Assembly (NCBI GenBank): GCA_019096065.1
Contig: JAGUCH010000002.1
Location: 10,986,501-11,050,500, forward strand
From: Paracyclopina nana
Lineage: Eukaryota; Arthropoda; Copepoda; Cyclopoida; Cyclopettidae
Length of the DNA: 64,000 bases
Reading direction: 5' to 3'
Shown here: positions 19,599-32,126 of the stretch, piece after piece
Layout of the letters: each line of letters starts with the position of its first letter
Numbering within the stretch: position 1 is the first letter of the stretch
Notes under the pieces: model-generated
Seen by the model: the letters and a program-made list of their open reading frames with translations, nothing else
What the model was told of the DNA's origin: nothing
Database searches by the model: none
Translations under genes and position numbers: made by a program

Positions 19599-22500
19599 TT
19601 AGGTTGATTGGAAAAGAGTTCGAGTGAACTCCATGAAGTCATATGCATCAACAATGGTCTCTCCCGTTTTGGGATCAACATATTGATACATTTTTCCGAT
19701 GCAATAATCAGCCATGTCCTTGGAGAGATGATCATAGAGTTCAGCCCTGGTGACATATTCCCTCTCCTGGGTGATTGCGCGGAAAGCATTTTCAATCTCC
19801 TCAGAACTTTGGACATTCTCCGTTTCTTTGGAAATCATAAAAGCCATGTAATCCTGTTGAGAAAAAGAAAAAGATTGTTGCGAAGCTTGTTGAGGATAAT
19901 TAATTAAGCCTTACCTGAAGAGAAACAAATCCATCACGGTTAAGATCAACTGAGTCAAGGATGGCTTCAAACTCAGGCTCAGGCTGCCCCTCCTCGACCA
20001 TGGGAAGATCGTATCCCAAAGCTCGGAGACACGACTTGAACTCACTGTGGTCGAGTCGCCCAGTCTTGTCCTTGTCAAAATGGCGAAACATCATTGAGAA
20101 CTCCTTCAAAGCATCCTCTGAAACGCCAGATTGATTTCTGGCTTGAATTTGCTGCTCAAGGTTATGCTTGATTCGCATTCCAAGTTGGTTCAACTGATCC
20201 CACTGTTGTGCCAAGCCCACAGTTGAGTGCTCAGTGTATCTAAAAAGCGAACAATTAAGTGAATGTTCGCCAATATGCAAAAAACACCTATTATCTTACC
20301 TATTGTCCAAGATCAAATGACCCTCAAGAATAGCACCCAGGTCCTCTATTTTCTTTAAATCAGAGCCCCTAACAACCACCTCATGAGCCTTCAAGCCAAC
20401 AGCAGCAAGTTGCTCCTCAAGAGTACCAGAGCCCTCCATCATAGACTGTCTTGACTCAGTGAGCCAAGCATGGAAGTTGTTAGCATGCTTAGCAAACTCT
20501 TTTCTTAGCTTATCATTCTCTTCTTGGCGAAGAGCCTCCTTAGCCAACTCTGTATCTCGCTCACGGATGATTTTTTGCAAATTCCTCCAGGTTTCCTCAA
20601 GAGCCTCCATGGTGAACCAAGTGTATGGATTGGGACCAACATTAAAGCTTTTGATTTGCTTGTCAAGATCTGCCAGAGAGTCAAAGTCACTACTTGCTGA
20701 TGACAAAGATGCTTGAAACTGGCTATGGGCATCCCTCAGTGATTTAATCTCCTCAACTGAGTTGCATCTCACTGGATCAGTCATATCTTCTTCAGCATTT
20801 TCAAACCAAGAATTGAAAGCTGATGCTTTCTTGGCAAAAGTGAGGAAAAGCTCTTCAATTTTCCTGAATTGTTCTTGGACCTGAATGAGCTGGGCCTTCC
20901 TGTTGTTGGAGTCGTTAAGCAACTTCTGCCAACGGGCAATCACCTCCATGTACTTCTTGTTGATAGCCTCAGATTGGTTGTGACCAGAGTTGACCAGGCG
21001 ATCTTTGAGTCCAGTTATATTTGAAATACCCTCATTTTCAAAAGCTTCCAAACCAATATCAAAAGTTTCTTGTTTGGTCAAGAGGGTCTGAACAGTGGAC
21101 AAGTCCCTTCCAAAATCAGTGGACCGAACATAGGACTCCTTGTCAGCAATCCACGACTCCACAACATCTGCTTTCCACATGAACTGGAGATAGGCAGAAT
21201 TGTCCAAAAGATTTTGCTTACGAACATTGGCCAATTCTCCCAAATTATGCATCTTATTCCTGAGCAGGTCACATCTTTGCACAATGTTGCTTGAATGGTG
21301 ATTTCTAGCCTCAATAAGCTTTTGCCCAGCAGCATTGATTTCATTCACCTTCTCATTGTGGACAGACAGGTCCGTTTCAAAGGCATCATGCTTCTTAAGG
21401 AGTCCTTGAACAGCAGCCATATTTTCACCCAAGTCAGGGACAGTGAGAAGCTGTTGCTTTTCAGAGACCCAAGCTTCTTCTTCCTCAATTTTAGCCAAAA
21501 ATTGTTGATAAGTGATGGACTCATCCAACTTGCGGCCCCTAGAGCCAGCCATTTCTTGTAACTCTTCCCAGACATCATTCAGTTGCTGCAACCTGTCTTT
21601 GATCTCTTGTCCTCCAAACTGAGACACACTGATGAGATGCTGTCCAGCATCTTGAACGGACTTAATTGTAGGCTCATGGGAGGCTAGCTCAGACTCCAAC
21701 CGCTTGTGCTTCTTCTTTAAGTTTTGCACACCAGTCAGGTCTCGGCCATAGTCATCAGAGCCAACTAGCAACTTCTTCTCTTTAATCCAAGACTCCTCAT
21801 CAGCAATGTCACGGAAGAATTGGTGGAGAGTGATAGCTTCATTGAGACGGGACTGCCTTTCAGATGCCAAATCTTGAACTTCTTGAAATCTCAAATTGAT
21901 ATTTTTGCGCTTCTCCTCTATGTCATCTCCATCAAATTGTCCACTATTGATGAGTGAATCAGCTTGCTCATTCATATCCTTGATTCTGTCCTCATGTGAC
22001 AGAATGTCAGCTTCAACAAGTTGATGCTTTTTCATAAGGTTAGTGACAGATGCAAGATCTTTGCCAACATCATCAGTATTCAGCAAGGACTCCACCTCAC
22101 CCAGCCAAAAGTCCAAGTCCTTTACAGCTGCTATGAAGGTCCTCTGGCGATTAGCCTCCTTGAGCTTCATGGACTTCTCAGTAGTTTTTTGGGTAAGTAT
22201 TTCCCATTGCTCAGAAATAGACTGCAGTCTCTGATGCACAGCATCTTCAGAGCCAGCACACTTGTTGCGGTCAATCAAGTTGTTGCCCATTGCAACAACA
22301 GACTGGATACGGTCAGCATTGGCTGCAAGCTCAGCTTCAAATGCTTGGTGCTTTTGGTGTTTGGATTGGATATTAGCAGGATCCTTGTAAGTTTCCTCTT
22401 CAGCCAGTTGAAGTTTCTCCAACATCCAATTTTCAATCTCATCTGCATCCCTTGAGAACTGCTGCAGTGTCTGGGACTCACCAAGTTTCGAGCGTTTTTC

Positions 22501-25500
22501 AATAAGGGCTTCTTTCAATTTTTGCCAACGGGACAGGACTTCATCTTTCTTAGCATCAATGTCATTTTTGGCATAATTTTCTGATGCAATCAATTGGTCA
22601 GCATAAGTTGCAAGAGACTCTATCTTTTCTTCTTGGCTACCAATAGCCTTATCAAAATCCTCATGCTTTTTTATCAAAGACTCAACATTATCACCCTCAC
22701 TATCAACTTCATCAGACTTCAGGAAGGCCTCGCGAGAACTCATCCAGTTTTCTGCTTGCTCACAGTCCCTGTAGAACAACTGGACTTGGAGGCATTGGTC
22801 CAGCTGGAGCCTTCGCCCAATCCAAGCTTTTTCCAAATCTTCACGAGCTTCATTCATTGCCTCAAGTTTTTCTTGGACATCAATGGAAGCATAGTGGTTA
22901 GCTTGCAAAAGCTGTTGGCCAAAAAGTTCAAAAGCTTGAAAAGTTCCTGCACGAGCATCAATCTCAGTTCTGTGCTCTTGATGCCTTTCAAGAAGAGCCT
23001 CAGCTCCAGTAACATCAACAGCCAGCTCATCACTTTCAATGAGGCCTTTCATGCTGCTGATCCAAGACATCAAGTCCCTGTAGTCAGACAGGAATCTCTG
23101 TAGGTCATATGAATCTAGCAACTTTTCTTTACGTAGGAGAGCTTTGGAGTTGAGCTGAGTCCATTCCTCATTGATTTCAGTTTGCTTTTCATAAATAATT
23201 TGAGAGGACTCAGGATGCAATTTGGTTAGCTTATTGGCAGAATCATTGAGCTGATGGATCTTATCTCCCAAAGCAGCCAGATCTCGCTCTAAGCCTTCAT
23301 GTTTACGCTGAAGGGCTTGGACACTCCTCAAATCTTTGCCAAGATCATCAATGCTGAGTGCATCATCTTTTTCAGTCATCCAATCTTTAGTTTCATCAAC
23401 ATCACGGTGGAACCTTTGGACCTCATGGGCTCTCTCAAAGGCTGCCACCTTTTCAGTTGTTACAGTTTGCAAATCAGTCCACTTCTTGTTCAGATCCTCC
23501 AACTGAGCCTGAATCCTGATGGCGGCATCTGTTTGGCCAAGAGTCACCAGCTGCATGGCAATTTCATTCATTTCAGCAAGGCGAACTTCATTTGCCTTTA
23601 AGTCAGATTGGAAATCATCAAACTTCTTCTGCATCACTTCGACTTGTTCCAGGTCATCAGTCACATCCTCAATCTCAGCATGTTGCTCTTTGGCCTTGAT
23701 CCAATTGGACAGCTCAGCAGCATCACGGACCAATTCATAGGCTTTACAAGTCTCCCGCAGCCTTTTTGCACGCTCTTTTCCCAAGTTCATGATGTTCTCA
23801 TACTGCTTTTCAACTTGGGATTGCCTCGCTCCAACCGAGCTATTGTCAACCAAATGTTGCTGAGATGCAGTCAAACCAGCATCAATTTTCTTGACATATG
23901 TTGCTGGGACAAAGCCTTGCCTGTCATTGACTTCAACTTTCCACCAATCTTTATTGTTGGAGTTAAGCAATGTAAGCACATCCCCTTTGCGCATGCTGAC
24001 CTCTCGAGGAGACTTTTCTGTATAGTCATACAAAGCCATAACACACTCTTTTCCAGCCAGTTCAGAGGTAACAGGAGTCTCCTGCTGTCTGCAACTTGCA
24101 GCTTGATCTCTCAAGTCGCTTATAGTGTTGCCAAAAGCTTCCAAATCACTCATGAAAGCCTCATGCCTCTTGAGCAGAGCTTCGGAAGCATCTTCATCCT
24201 TGCCAAAATCAGCATTGCCGGCTAATGGTTCCTTTTCTTTCATCCAGCTTTCAGCCTCATTGGCATCAGCAAAGTATTGATGAGCTTGAAGAGAATCTTC
24301 TAAATCCTGCTTTCTCTGAGCTGACTTCTCCTTAAGTTGATTCCAATGATCATGGAGTTGTCCAAGTCGGAACTTAATCTCATCAGAGGCAAAGTGACCT
24401 TCCTCAACCATATGCTGAGCTGTTTGAGAAACAGCATCAATGCGGGGCTCGTGATTATTGATTTCAGCTTGCATAGCCTGGTGCTTTTTGATTAGGTTTT
24501 GTACGCCAATGAGGTCGCGACCCCGGTTATTGGAGCCAACAATGGGCTCTTTCTCTCGAATCCAAGCCTCTTCATCCTCAACATCCCTGAAAAGTTGCTG
24601 TACTGCCAAGGACTCCATAAGTCGTTTTTTCCTCAGGCCAAGAGGCTCTATGAGATTTGCATATCTCTCTGTCAAATCAACTTGTTTAGCAACAATGTTA
24701 TCAGCATCAAAGTGACCGGCCTGGCTGAATTGATCAGAGGCAATTTTTACTCCCTCAATGCGATCTTGATGCGCACTAAAATCAGCTTCAAGAAGAGCAT
24801 GCTTTTTTTGCAAATTTTGTACAGAGGTGAGGTCCTTTCCATAGTCCTCAGAATTAAGTTGACCTTCCACCTCACTCAACCAGAGCTCAAGATCCTCAAC
24901 TCCACGGTTGAAATGCTGCTGCTGGGAGGCTTCTTGGAGCTTGACACTCTTCTTCTCACTTGAGTTGGCTAGATCTTGCCAAAGCTGAATTATCTCATCA
25001 ACCTTGGAGCGGACACTGTCTGCCTTTACATGGTCAGACTCAATGAGGTCTTGGCCAACAGCAACAATCCCATCGACTCTTTTCTTATTTGCATCCAATT
25101 CGACTTCAAAGCTTTGATGCTTTTGAACTTTTCCATTGAGATTAGTAGGATCCAAGTAGCTGTCATCAGTAGCTACCTTGAGTTTCTCATTGATCCACCC
25201 TTTAGTTTCATCGCAGTCTCTATCAAATTGGTGATAGTTGTAAGAATCTTGCAGCAGAATTTTTCTTTGCTGAGATTTGTCCAGGAGAGCAGACCTACGC
25301 TCCAATAGAGCTGCTTTTACTTTAGCAACATCATCAGCTGCATAGTGGTTGCCTTCAATTAGTTTGGTGGCAAACTCATCTAGGGCCTTGATTTTCTCTT
25401 CTTGAGCTGCCAAAGATTTTTCAAAGTCTTCATGTTTCTTGATCATTGCCTCCACTGAGTCTAAAGAGTCGCCAAGGTCTTGGTTGTCCAGAAAAGCTTC

Positions 25501-26970
25501 TTGCTTTGCCATCCAAGTGCCGGCTTGCTCAGTGTCTCGATAAAATAGCTGCAGATCCATGCATTGCTCGTACAATATTCTTCTTTCCTCCCACAGAGAT
25601 AGCAAAGCAGTTTTTTCCTCTGCCAAGATGATGAGTTTTTCTTTGACATCATCTGACTTGGAGTGGTCACATTCGAGAAGAGTTTGGCCAGCAGTGGCGG
25701 TAGCTGCAAATGAGTCTTCTCTAGCATCAATCTCTGATCTGTGCTCAGTGTGTCTTTCAAGGAGGGCTTCTGCTCCATTGACATCTTTGGCGAGCTCATC
25801 TGCACAAATGACAGCACGCATGTCATTAATCCATGAAGTGAGATCCCTGAAATCTGCCAAGAACCTGTGCAGGAAGTAGGACTCATCCAGCTTTTGCTTG
25901 CGCTCTTTTGCCTTCTCAATGAGGTCATTCCAATTTTGATCAATTTCGCGATGCTTTGCATTGATTTGCTCCGCATGCTCAGGGTGGGTGGAGCATAGCT
26001 TTTCTGCCTCTTGGGCAAGCACAGAGACCTTATCTTCAAGAGCTGCCAAGTCACGCTCCACACCCTCGTGCTTTCGCTGAAGAGCCTGCACACTTCCCAA
26101 GTCTTTTCCGCAATCATCAGAGGAAATGAGCGCATCTTTCTCGTTAATCCATGCAATTGTCTCATCAGCATCACGATTAAATCTCTGGATTTCGTGGGCC
26201 CCAAAGAGCTTCTCTTGACGGCTGTTGGCTAATCTCTTCAGCCTAGCCCAAGCTTCCAACACTTCCTTCCGTTTGTTGGCCACAACATCAGATTCCGGAT
26301 GGGGTTGGCTGATGATGCGCTCTGCAGTATCAGATACCTCACCAATACGAAACTCTTGGCTAGTCATATCCTTTTGGAATTCATCAAATTTTCGCTGAAG
26401 CACTTCAACGTGCTCGAGATCAAGGCCGAACTCCTCAGCAGTAACAAAAGCTTCTTTATCGTTGATCCAAAAGAGAACTTCATCGCATTGCCTCAAAAAC
26501 TGAACAAGCACAAGCTGCTGCTGAAGCCGCATGCCCTTTTCAGACAACTTGATTAGCAATTGATCCCAAAGCTGGTGCAACTTGTCCAATCTCTCCTTGA
26601 TGGCCTCACTCTGGAAGTGATCTTGGTTGATCATTTCGTGGCCTTTGTTATCCAGCTGCACAATGGCGTTTGAATTGGCCGCCACTTCGGCCTCAAACGC
26701 TTGGTGCTTTTGAATTTTGGCTTGAAGGTTGGTGGAGTCTCGGAAGCTTTCATCCGAGGCAACTTGCAACTTTTCATAAATCCACGATTCCAGCTCATCT
26801 GCATCCCTCCTGAAGTACTGGTACCTTCTAGACTCTTCAAGCTTTTCTCGCTTGATCCTTGCGGCATCTTTGAATTCAACATAGCGCTTCAAAACTTGTT
26901 CTCGTCGCTCTTGGATGTCCTCTGCCGTCTCGAGGATTTTGACCTCTTTAACAGTGACGGACGGCTCCAT
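19599..26970 (-). CDS. alpha-Spec: alpha-spectrin
   Basis: Rod-shaped subunit of the submembrane spectrin-actin network. It pairs antiparallel with beta-spectrin and bundles at the cortex. Exons 26970-20300, 20239-19915 and 19853-19599 join in phases 2 and 0 to give 2,416 residues, essentially the fly length (2,415). The start [23 protein letters not shown] matches the family, split here as [14 protein letters not shown] and TAEDIQERR. About twenty spectrin repeats of roughly 106 residues follow, many with RDADE.SWI. An SH3 domain ([36 protein letters not shown]) lies near residues 970-1020. Calmodulin-like EF-hands fill the end ([28 protein letters not shown]), then the calcium-insensitive pair ending [12 protein letters not shown]. 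The first exon holds 92 percent of the coding sequence without an intron. Confidence 0.98.
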
Positions 26971-28059
26971 GTTGGCGGAGCTTCCTCAAGCTTCTGAAAT
27001 GAGGGAGCAACAGTTTAAGTTGTGGCCGCACACGAGCTATTTTCAGCGAGAGCGATGATTACCCAATTGAAAGTCTCAACTGCCCTCACTCGACACGCCC
27101 GCTTCAGAGATAGAAGCACAGAAGCAATCGGACTCGCTATCTAAAATTGTTGCACGACTTTTTCTTTTATCACTGTGACCTCTTAATTTGGAGGAAACCG
27201 CGCGAATAACGTAACAAAAAATGTTTCCGTCATTGAAAAAAAAGTTCAGACATGCGATGATCAATGCCATTGTATCTTTGTCGAAGAAAAACCTCTAAAG
27301 CCGTTTTCCGCGGTTAGAAAGGAAAGCACTTGTTGCATTTGGGAGAAACCATGCAACCATAATGGTCGGTGCGGTAAAACCATACAACTTCCAATAACTT
27401 GAATTCCATTGCCGCCATAGCAATTAGCACGAAATTTCAATTTAAGAAACTATTAGAAAATGTGAGTCATGCAGAACATTCAGCCGCCATGTTGGGCTTG
27501 GTCACACCTATGCTGCGTGTGAGCTACCGCTAAGCTTCAAGTCGGCCAAAATCGTGATCGCTGTTGACCGGCTCTCTTTGTACAAAAAACGATCGCTACA
27601 ATGGTACATATCACTCCAACGACAAATTATTGTAACACTTTCGATCAGAAATTACTCACCAAGCAGAATAAAGAAGACGGATGAAACGATCAACTAATCT
27701 GCTCTGCCCCAAGTTTGAAGTGTGTGGCTGTGAGAGTTCGAAAAGATGATCACGAGTCACTTTGATAGTTTTGAACCAAAGCTGTTCTTCTAAGTTGACG
27801 GGATAAAGAGCACGCAGCTGATTGAAAAAGACCACAAAGATTCAAGTCACTTTTCCAGAAGAATTTCACACGTATGGCATGCTTTGTAGAAGGCAAGAAT
27901 TTCGCTTAGCAGGGAAAATATTGCCTTAGAAAAAGTCTATCAATTCAACGCTCTGCCATTTGGCGAAACATCTAAGCCGGCCGCACTGCGAATTGTTTAA
28001 AGCTCTCAGTGTACTCAGTTTAGTCATGACATAAATGTAAACACTCAGAAAACTTACAG
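26971..28059. promoter_or_regulatory. divergent region alpha-spectrin / F-box gene, with a likely spectrin 5'UTR intron
   Basis: On the reverse strand an acceptor (CATTTCAG, ending at 26993) lies 22 bp before the spectrin ATG. A consensus donor G|GTGAGTAA starts near 27659, so a 5'UTR intron of about 670 bp is plausible. On the + strand the F-box ATG (28060) also follows an acceptor-like TTACAG. No coding sequence or core promoter motif recognised in between. Confidence 0.4.
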
Positions 28060-29221
28060 ATGGATCTCAAACGTAAGTCAAATTTCGATGATGATCAAGC
28101 CCCAGAGAAGAAACGAAGGACCGAGGACATCGCTTTTAGCTTGGAAAACCTATCGGATGATGTGCTTTTGCTGATTTTTCAGCACCTCAATTCATCAGAT
28201 CTTTTGAGTCTGTCTGAGGTGAGTACACGAATTCACCGAGTGGCAGTCGATGAGAGCTTATGGAAAGTCGTTGACACGCTGGACTCTCCTTTACCGCCAT
28301 CGAGGTTTAGGAAAGTGCTCAATTTTGTGGGTCCGAAAACGAGAAGTGTTCGCATAGGTGGCAAAGCTAACATAAAGGCAAACTCTACAACTGCCGCAAT
28401 TCTGCAAGACATCTCGAAACGATGCCAAAATCTGGATGAATTCATTCTGAAAGGGTGTTTTATCGACGCAGAAAGGTAATCAATTTAAGCCGGTGAATAT
28501 TTTGCGAAACCTATTCAGTTCGTAATGAAGGCTTGTTAATCTTTGTAGCATTCACATTTCACATTTTCCAAGCGGCGTCAAAAAGTTGGGAATCGTGGAC
28601 AGCAACGTTGTCAACATCTCTCCCAGAGAATCGTTCTTGTACAAAATCGACCAAAAGATGCCAAACCTCCAACGTCTGGATTTAAGCAACAGCAGTTGGC
28701 TGAGCAATCATTCATTGCAAGCCATTTGCAAGTGCGAGTCCTTGACAGAAGTAATTTTAAGAGGCTGTCGAAAGCTTGGCGAATGCTTCGTGTACACAGC
28801 TTTGGCCACCCGATTTGGTTTCAGGAATGTCAAGTTTGTTGACTTGAGGGACACTTGTGTTGGCGATAGTGAAGTACCGTGCTTCGGCAGGTTGCCTCAA
28901 ATTACAAGATTGCTGTTGGGTCGAACTTCCTCTGATGATGATATTGCACCACCCGAAAATTCAGAGTCCAACGGAAAGATCACCGATCGCGGTGTCATGT
29001 CAATGTGCGTGAAAAGTGACGAAAACGAAGTGACGGGGAAACTACAGGTTCTGTCGTTGATGCGTACAGGCATTACTGACCGAAGCCTTAAGTCTCTTGC
29101 CGGCTCTTTTTGCCTAACGCATTTGGATGTTCGCGGTACGAATGTTACAGAAGGAGGTGTTCAACGATACCTTCTATTGAGGCCGACATGCAAAGTTTTA
29201 TATGACTTGGTGGAGGACTAG
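28060..29221 (+). CDS. FBXL12-like: F-box and leucine-rich-repeat protein, FBXL12-like
   Basis: Probable substrate receptor of an SCF (Skp1-Cullin1-F-box) ubiquitin ligase. Exons 28060-28475 and 28549-29221 join in phase 2 to give 362 residues. A basic, nuclear-signal-like start (EKKRRTED) precedes the F-box (LSLENLSDDVLLLIFQHL-type: ENLSDDVLLLIFQHLNSSDL, about residues 31-70). Degenerate LRRs follow: PNLQRLDLSNSSWLSNHSL, CESLTEVILRGCRKL, KFVDLRDTCVGD, LQVLSLMRTGITDRSLKSL and LTHLDVRGTNVTEGGV. FBXL12 is the nearest vertebrate type I recall, but FBXL paralogues are hard to separate by eye. A donor-like C|GTAAGT sits 13 nt after the ATG, though the frame stays open through it. Convergent with LPP, 66 bp between stops. 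Confidence 0.78.
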
Positions 29222-29287
29222 ATCAAATTATGCATTTCATTGATTTATGAACATATTGTGAAGCTACCTTTAGCAATAATTACCCAT

Positions 29288-30166
29288 TTATGCTGTTATA
29301 GAAGTTGTTCTATAGTCAGTTGTCCCTCTGTCTCGTCGAATGGGTTCAAGTTCGTTAGCCTCAGATTCAACGCTTGATGGATCGGTTGCTTTTGCGCCAT
29401 AGTTGCCATAAGTAGATACGAAAGCGTTCAGTACTTGAGCTGAGATGCCTATGATCATGCCAGCCAAGACATCCGTGGGATGATGCTTGTTGTCCATAAT
29501 TCTTGACGCAGACGTGAACACAGCTAGGCAAATGGCGAGTATCTGGTGAAAAGGTACTATAAGGTTGTTGGACGTCCACTTATTCGTCTTGGCCATAACA
29601 TGAAGATATATGACAATAAAGGTCGCAGCTTGAAATGAAAAACTGGCATGGCCCGAAGGAAAGCTAATGTGGACCTCCTTCAAACGTGATTCCATTTCCG
29701 ACGGGCTGAATAATTTTGGGTTTCCAGGACAGGTATAGTCAAAGATGTAAGCTGCCTCCTCAGCATTAGGGTCACATAGCGTCGCATTAAATATGGGCTG
29801 GCATACGTCAAAAAAGTGAGGTCTCAGTCTTCCGATTGTGTACTTGCAAATGTCAGTGATGAGTTGTGACAAAGCAGCCCCGAAGAGGAACAGGATGATG
29901 GTGTTGATCACTGACTTTGCATAAGCCTTTGCGTCCGAGAAGCCGAAGAATTCGCAAATCAAGATGGAAATTGTTGGCGCTCCAAATCCAACAAGGTACA
30001 GCAGCCAGGAAGGAACAGTAGAACTGTGGTAAGGATACGACAAACTGGGATCATTGCAGAAAAATCCTCTCTGTGTTGGAGTGACCCATTTTAAGTAAAT
30101 CAACAAAGGTAAGGCAGCCAAGCCAACGATGACGAAATTCAACACAGTCCGAGTTAACCAGTTCAT
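29288..30166 (-). CDS. PLPP-like: phospholipid phosphatase, LPP/wunen type (PAP2 superfamily)
   Basis: Six-span plasma-membrane ecto-phosphatase for lysophosphatidate, phosphatidate and sphingosine-1-phosphate. Fly wunen proteins of this family guide germ cells. Single exon, 292 residues from ATG 30166. The three catalytic motifs are intact: KYTIGRLRPHF (C1), FPSGHASF (C2, catalytic His) and SRIMDNKHHPTDV (C3, with the nucleophilic His). Hydrophobic spans include LNFVIVGLAALPLLIYL, WLLYLVGFGAPTISILICEF, VINTIILFLFGAALSQL and FQAATFIVIYLHVM. The loop between C1 and C2 carries NAT, a typical glycosylation site. The acidic tail is cytoplasmic. Its upstream region has been invaded by hAT-like elements, the first only about 110 bp from the start codon. 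Confidence 0.95.
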   Translation of the reverse strand: MNWLTRTVLNFVIVGLAALPLLIYLKWVTPTQRGFFCNDPSLSYPYHSSTVPSWLLYLVGFGAPTISILICEFFGFSDAKAYAKSVINTIILFLFGAALSQLITDICKYTIGRLRPHFFDVCQPIFNATLCDPNAEEAAYIFDYTCPGNPKLFSPSEMESRLKEVHISFPSGHASFSFQAATFIVIYLHVMAKTNKWTSNNLIVPFHQILAICLAVFTSASRIMDNKHHPTDVLAGMIIGISAQVLNAFVSTYGNYGAKATDPSSVESEANELEPIRRDRGTTDYRTTSITA

Positions 30167-30283
30167 GCTCTTCGCCACAACTTAAAAAAGTCTCAAAATT
30201 CCAATCTACTATCAGCGCGCGGCTGCTATCTTTGCCATTTTCGAGCCCGACTGTCAGAGTTGAAGTTGAACTGAACTGACAGC

Positions 30284-30717
30284 CAGAGACTTATATAACA
30301 AGAGAAGTGCTAATGGGCGAGGCTTAAGGGGGTGCGTTTGCAGATCTGCTGCACGCCGCAAAAGAGACTACAATGGAATTTTGCTCGCGGCTGCCTGAAT
30401 TTGGGCTGGGGCCGACTTTTGGTTGCTAATTATTCCTTAATGAGTCAACTTAGCCAAAATAGTCCTATTTTACGAGATGCTCAATTTTGTTAGGGCTATC
30501 TTTTGTCTTTTATAAATATTTTCCCAACCATTAGGAATTAAAAGTTGTAAAACAGAGGTACCAGTTGGCGTTTTCCTTTCTGGATCAATACAGCCCACTG
30601 ACTATTTTATTAAAACAGCTGACCCAAACATTTTAAAAATCTCTTGTAGCACTTGGCGCGCGCTCGCGTGCAGTGAGAATGCAAGAAGTAGCACTTCTCT
30701 TTCTATATAAGTCTCTG
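30284..30717. mobile_element. hAT-like MITE, copy 1 (434 bp)
   Basis: Terminal inverted repeats of about 29 bp (outer CAGAGACTTATATA, then AGAGAAGTGCTA after a 3-bp mismatch). Flanked on both sides by CTGACAGC. An 8-bp duplication and CAGAG ends are typical of hAT elements. No transposase frame, so non-autonomous. Confidence 0.8.
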
Positions 30718-30960
30718 CTGACAGCTACTCAGCTTTCATCGGGTCGAAAAACAACCCCGATCTTTCATGATTTCCACATATCCTATGTAACTAGTCTTCA
30801 GAGGACAAATTTTTCAAATAAATCATTTTTTAGAATTTATAGATACTGCTTAGTGCAGGTTTGATTGAACAAAATGTTTCAACTTTACTGGATTGAATAG
30901 CAAATGAAAAATTGAAGTGCCTTAAAATTGTAAAAAAGCTACACCAAAAATAGAATTACT

Positions 30961-31394
30961 CAGAGACTTATATAACAAGAGAAGTGCTAATGGGCGAGGC
31001 TTAAGGGGGTGCGTTTGCAGATCTGCTGCACGCCGCAAAAGAGACTACAATGGAATTTTGCTCGCGGCTGCCTGAATTTGGGCTGGGGCCGACTTTTGGT
31101 TGCTAATTATTCCTTAATGAGTCAACTTAGCCAAAATAGTCCTATTTTACGAGATGCTCAATTTTGTTAGGGCTATCTTTTGTCTTTTATAAATATTTTC
31201 CCAACCATTAGGAATTAAAAGTTGTAAAACAGAGGTACCAGTTGGCGTTTTCCTTTCTGGATCAATACAGCCCACTGACTATTTTATTAAAACAGCTGAC
31301 CCAAACATTTTAAAAATCTCTTGTAGCACTTGGCGCGCGCTCGCGTGCAGTGAGAATGCAAGAAGTAGCACTTCTCTTTCTATATAAGTCTCTG
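30961..31394. mobile_element. hAT-like MITE, copy 2 (434 bp), chimeric flanks
   Basis: Identical in reading to copy 1. Its left flank is GAATTACT and its right flank CTGACAGC, so it does not have matching target duplications. It is best explained as a recombinant between the two original insertions. Confidence 0.8.
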
Positions 31395-31637
31395 CTGACA
31401 GCTACTCAGCTTTCATCGGGTCGAAAAACAACCCCGATCTTTCATGATTTCCACATATCCTATGTAACTAGTCTTCAGAGGACAAATTTTTCAAATAAAT
31501 CATTTTTTAGAATTTATAGATACTGCTTAGTGCAGGTTTGATTGAACAAAATGTTTCAACTTTACTGGATTGAATAGCAAATGAAAAATTGAAGTGCCTT
31601 AAAATTGTAAAAAAGCTACACCAAAAATAGAATTACT

Positions 31638-32071
31638 CAGAGACTTATATAACAAGAGAAGTGCTAATGGGCGAGGCTTAAGGGGGTGCGTTTGCAGATC
31701 TGCTGCACGCCGCAAAAGAGACTACAATGGAATTTTGCTCGCGGCTGCCTGAATTTGGGCTGGGGCCGACTTTTGGTTGCTAATTATTCCTTAATGAGTC
31801 AACTTAGCCAAAATAGTCCTATTTTACGAGATGCTCAATTTTGTTAGGGCTATCTTTTGTCTTTTATAAATATTTTCCCAACCATTAGGAATTAAAAGTT
31901 GTAAAACAGAGGTACCAGTTGGCGTTTTCCTTTCTGGATCAATACAGCCCACTGACTATTTTATTAAAACAGCTGACCCAAACATTTTAAAAATCTCTTG
32001 TAGCACTTGGCGCGCGCTCGCGTGCAGTGAGAATGCAAGAAGTAGCACTTCTCTTTCTATATAAGTCTCTG
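31638..32071. mobile_element. hAT-like MITE, copy 3 (434 bp)
   Basis: Flanked on both sides by GAATTACT, a second 8-bp target duplication that differs from that of copy 1. It therefore marks an independent insertion 240 bp from the first site. Confidence 0.8.
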
Positions 32072-32098
32072 GAATTACTAACAAACAAATGAAACAAT

Positions 32099-32126
32099 CA
32101 GAGACTTATATAACAATAAGTCTCTG
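32099..32126. mobile_element. 28-bp micro-element: two hAT ends with a 6-bp centre
   Basis: Eleven bases CAGAGACTTAT, then ATAACA, then the exact complement ATAAGTCTCTG. Both sides carry GAAACAAT (32091-32098 and 32127-32134), a separate 8-bp duplication. It shares its ends with the 434-bp elements next to it. Confidence 0.75.

Noticed and set aside
28060-28090. Donor-like C|GTAAGT 13 nt after the F-box start codon
   Set aside because: The frame is open and family-like (nuclear-signal start, then F-box) straight through it. No matching acceptor is needed to explain the gene.
30673-31541. Two identical 63-residue frames 677 bp apart
   Set aside because: They are parts of the hAT-like array (element end plus spacer), duplicated with it. 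No coding evidence.
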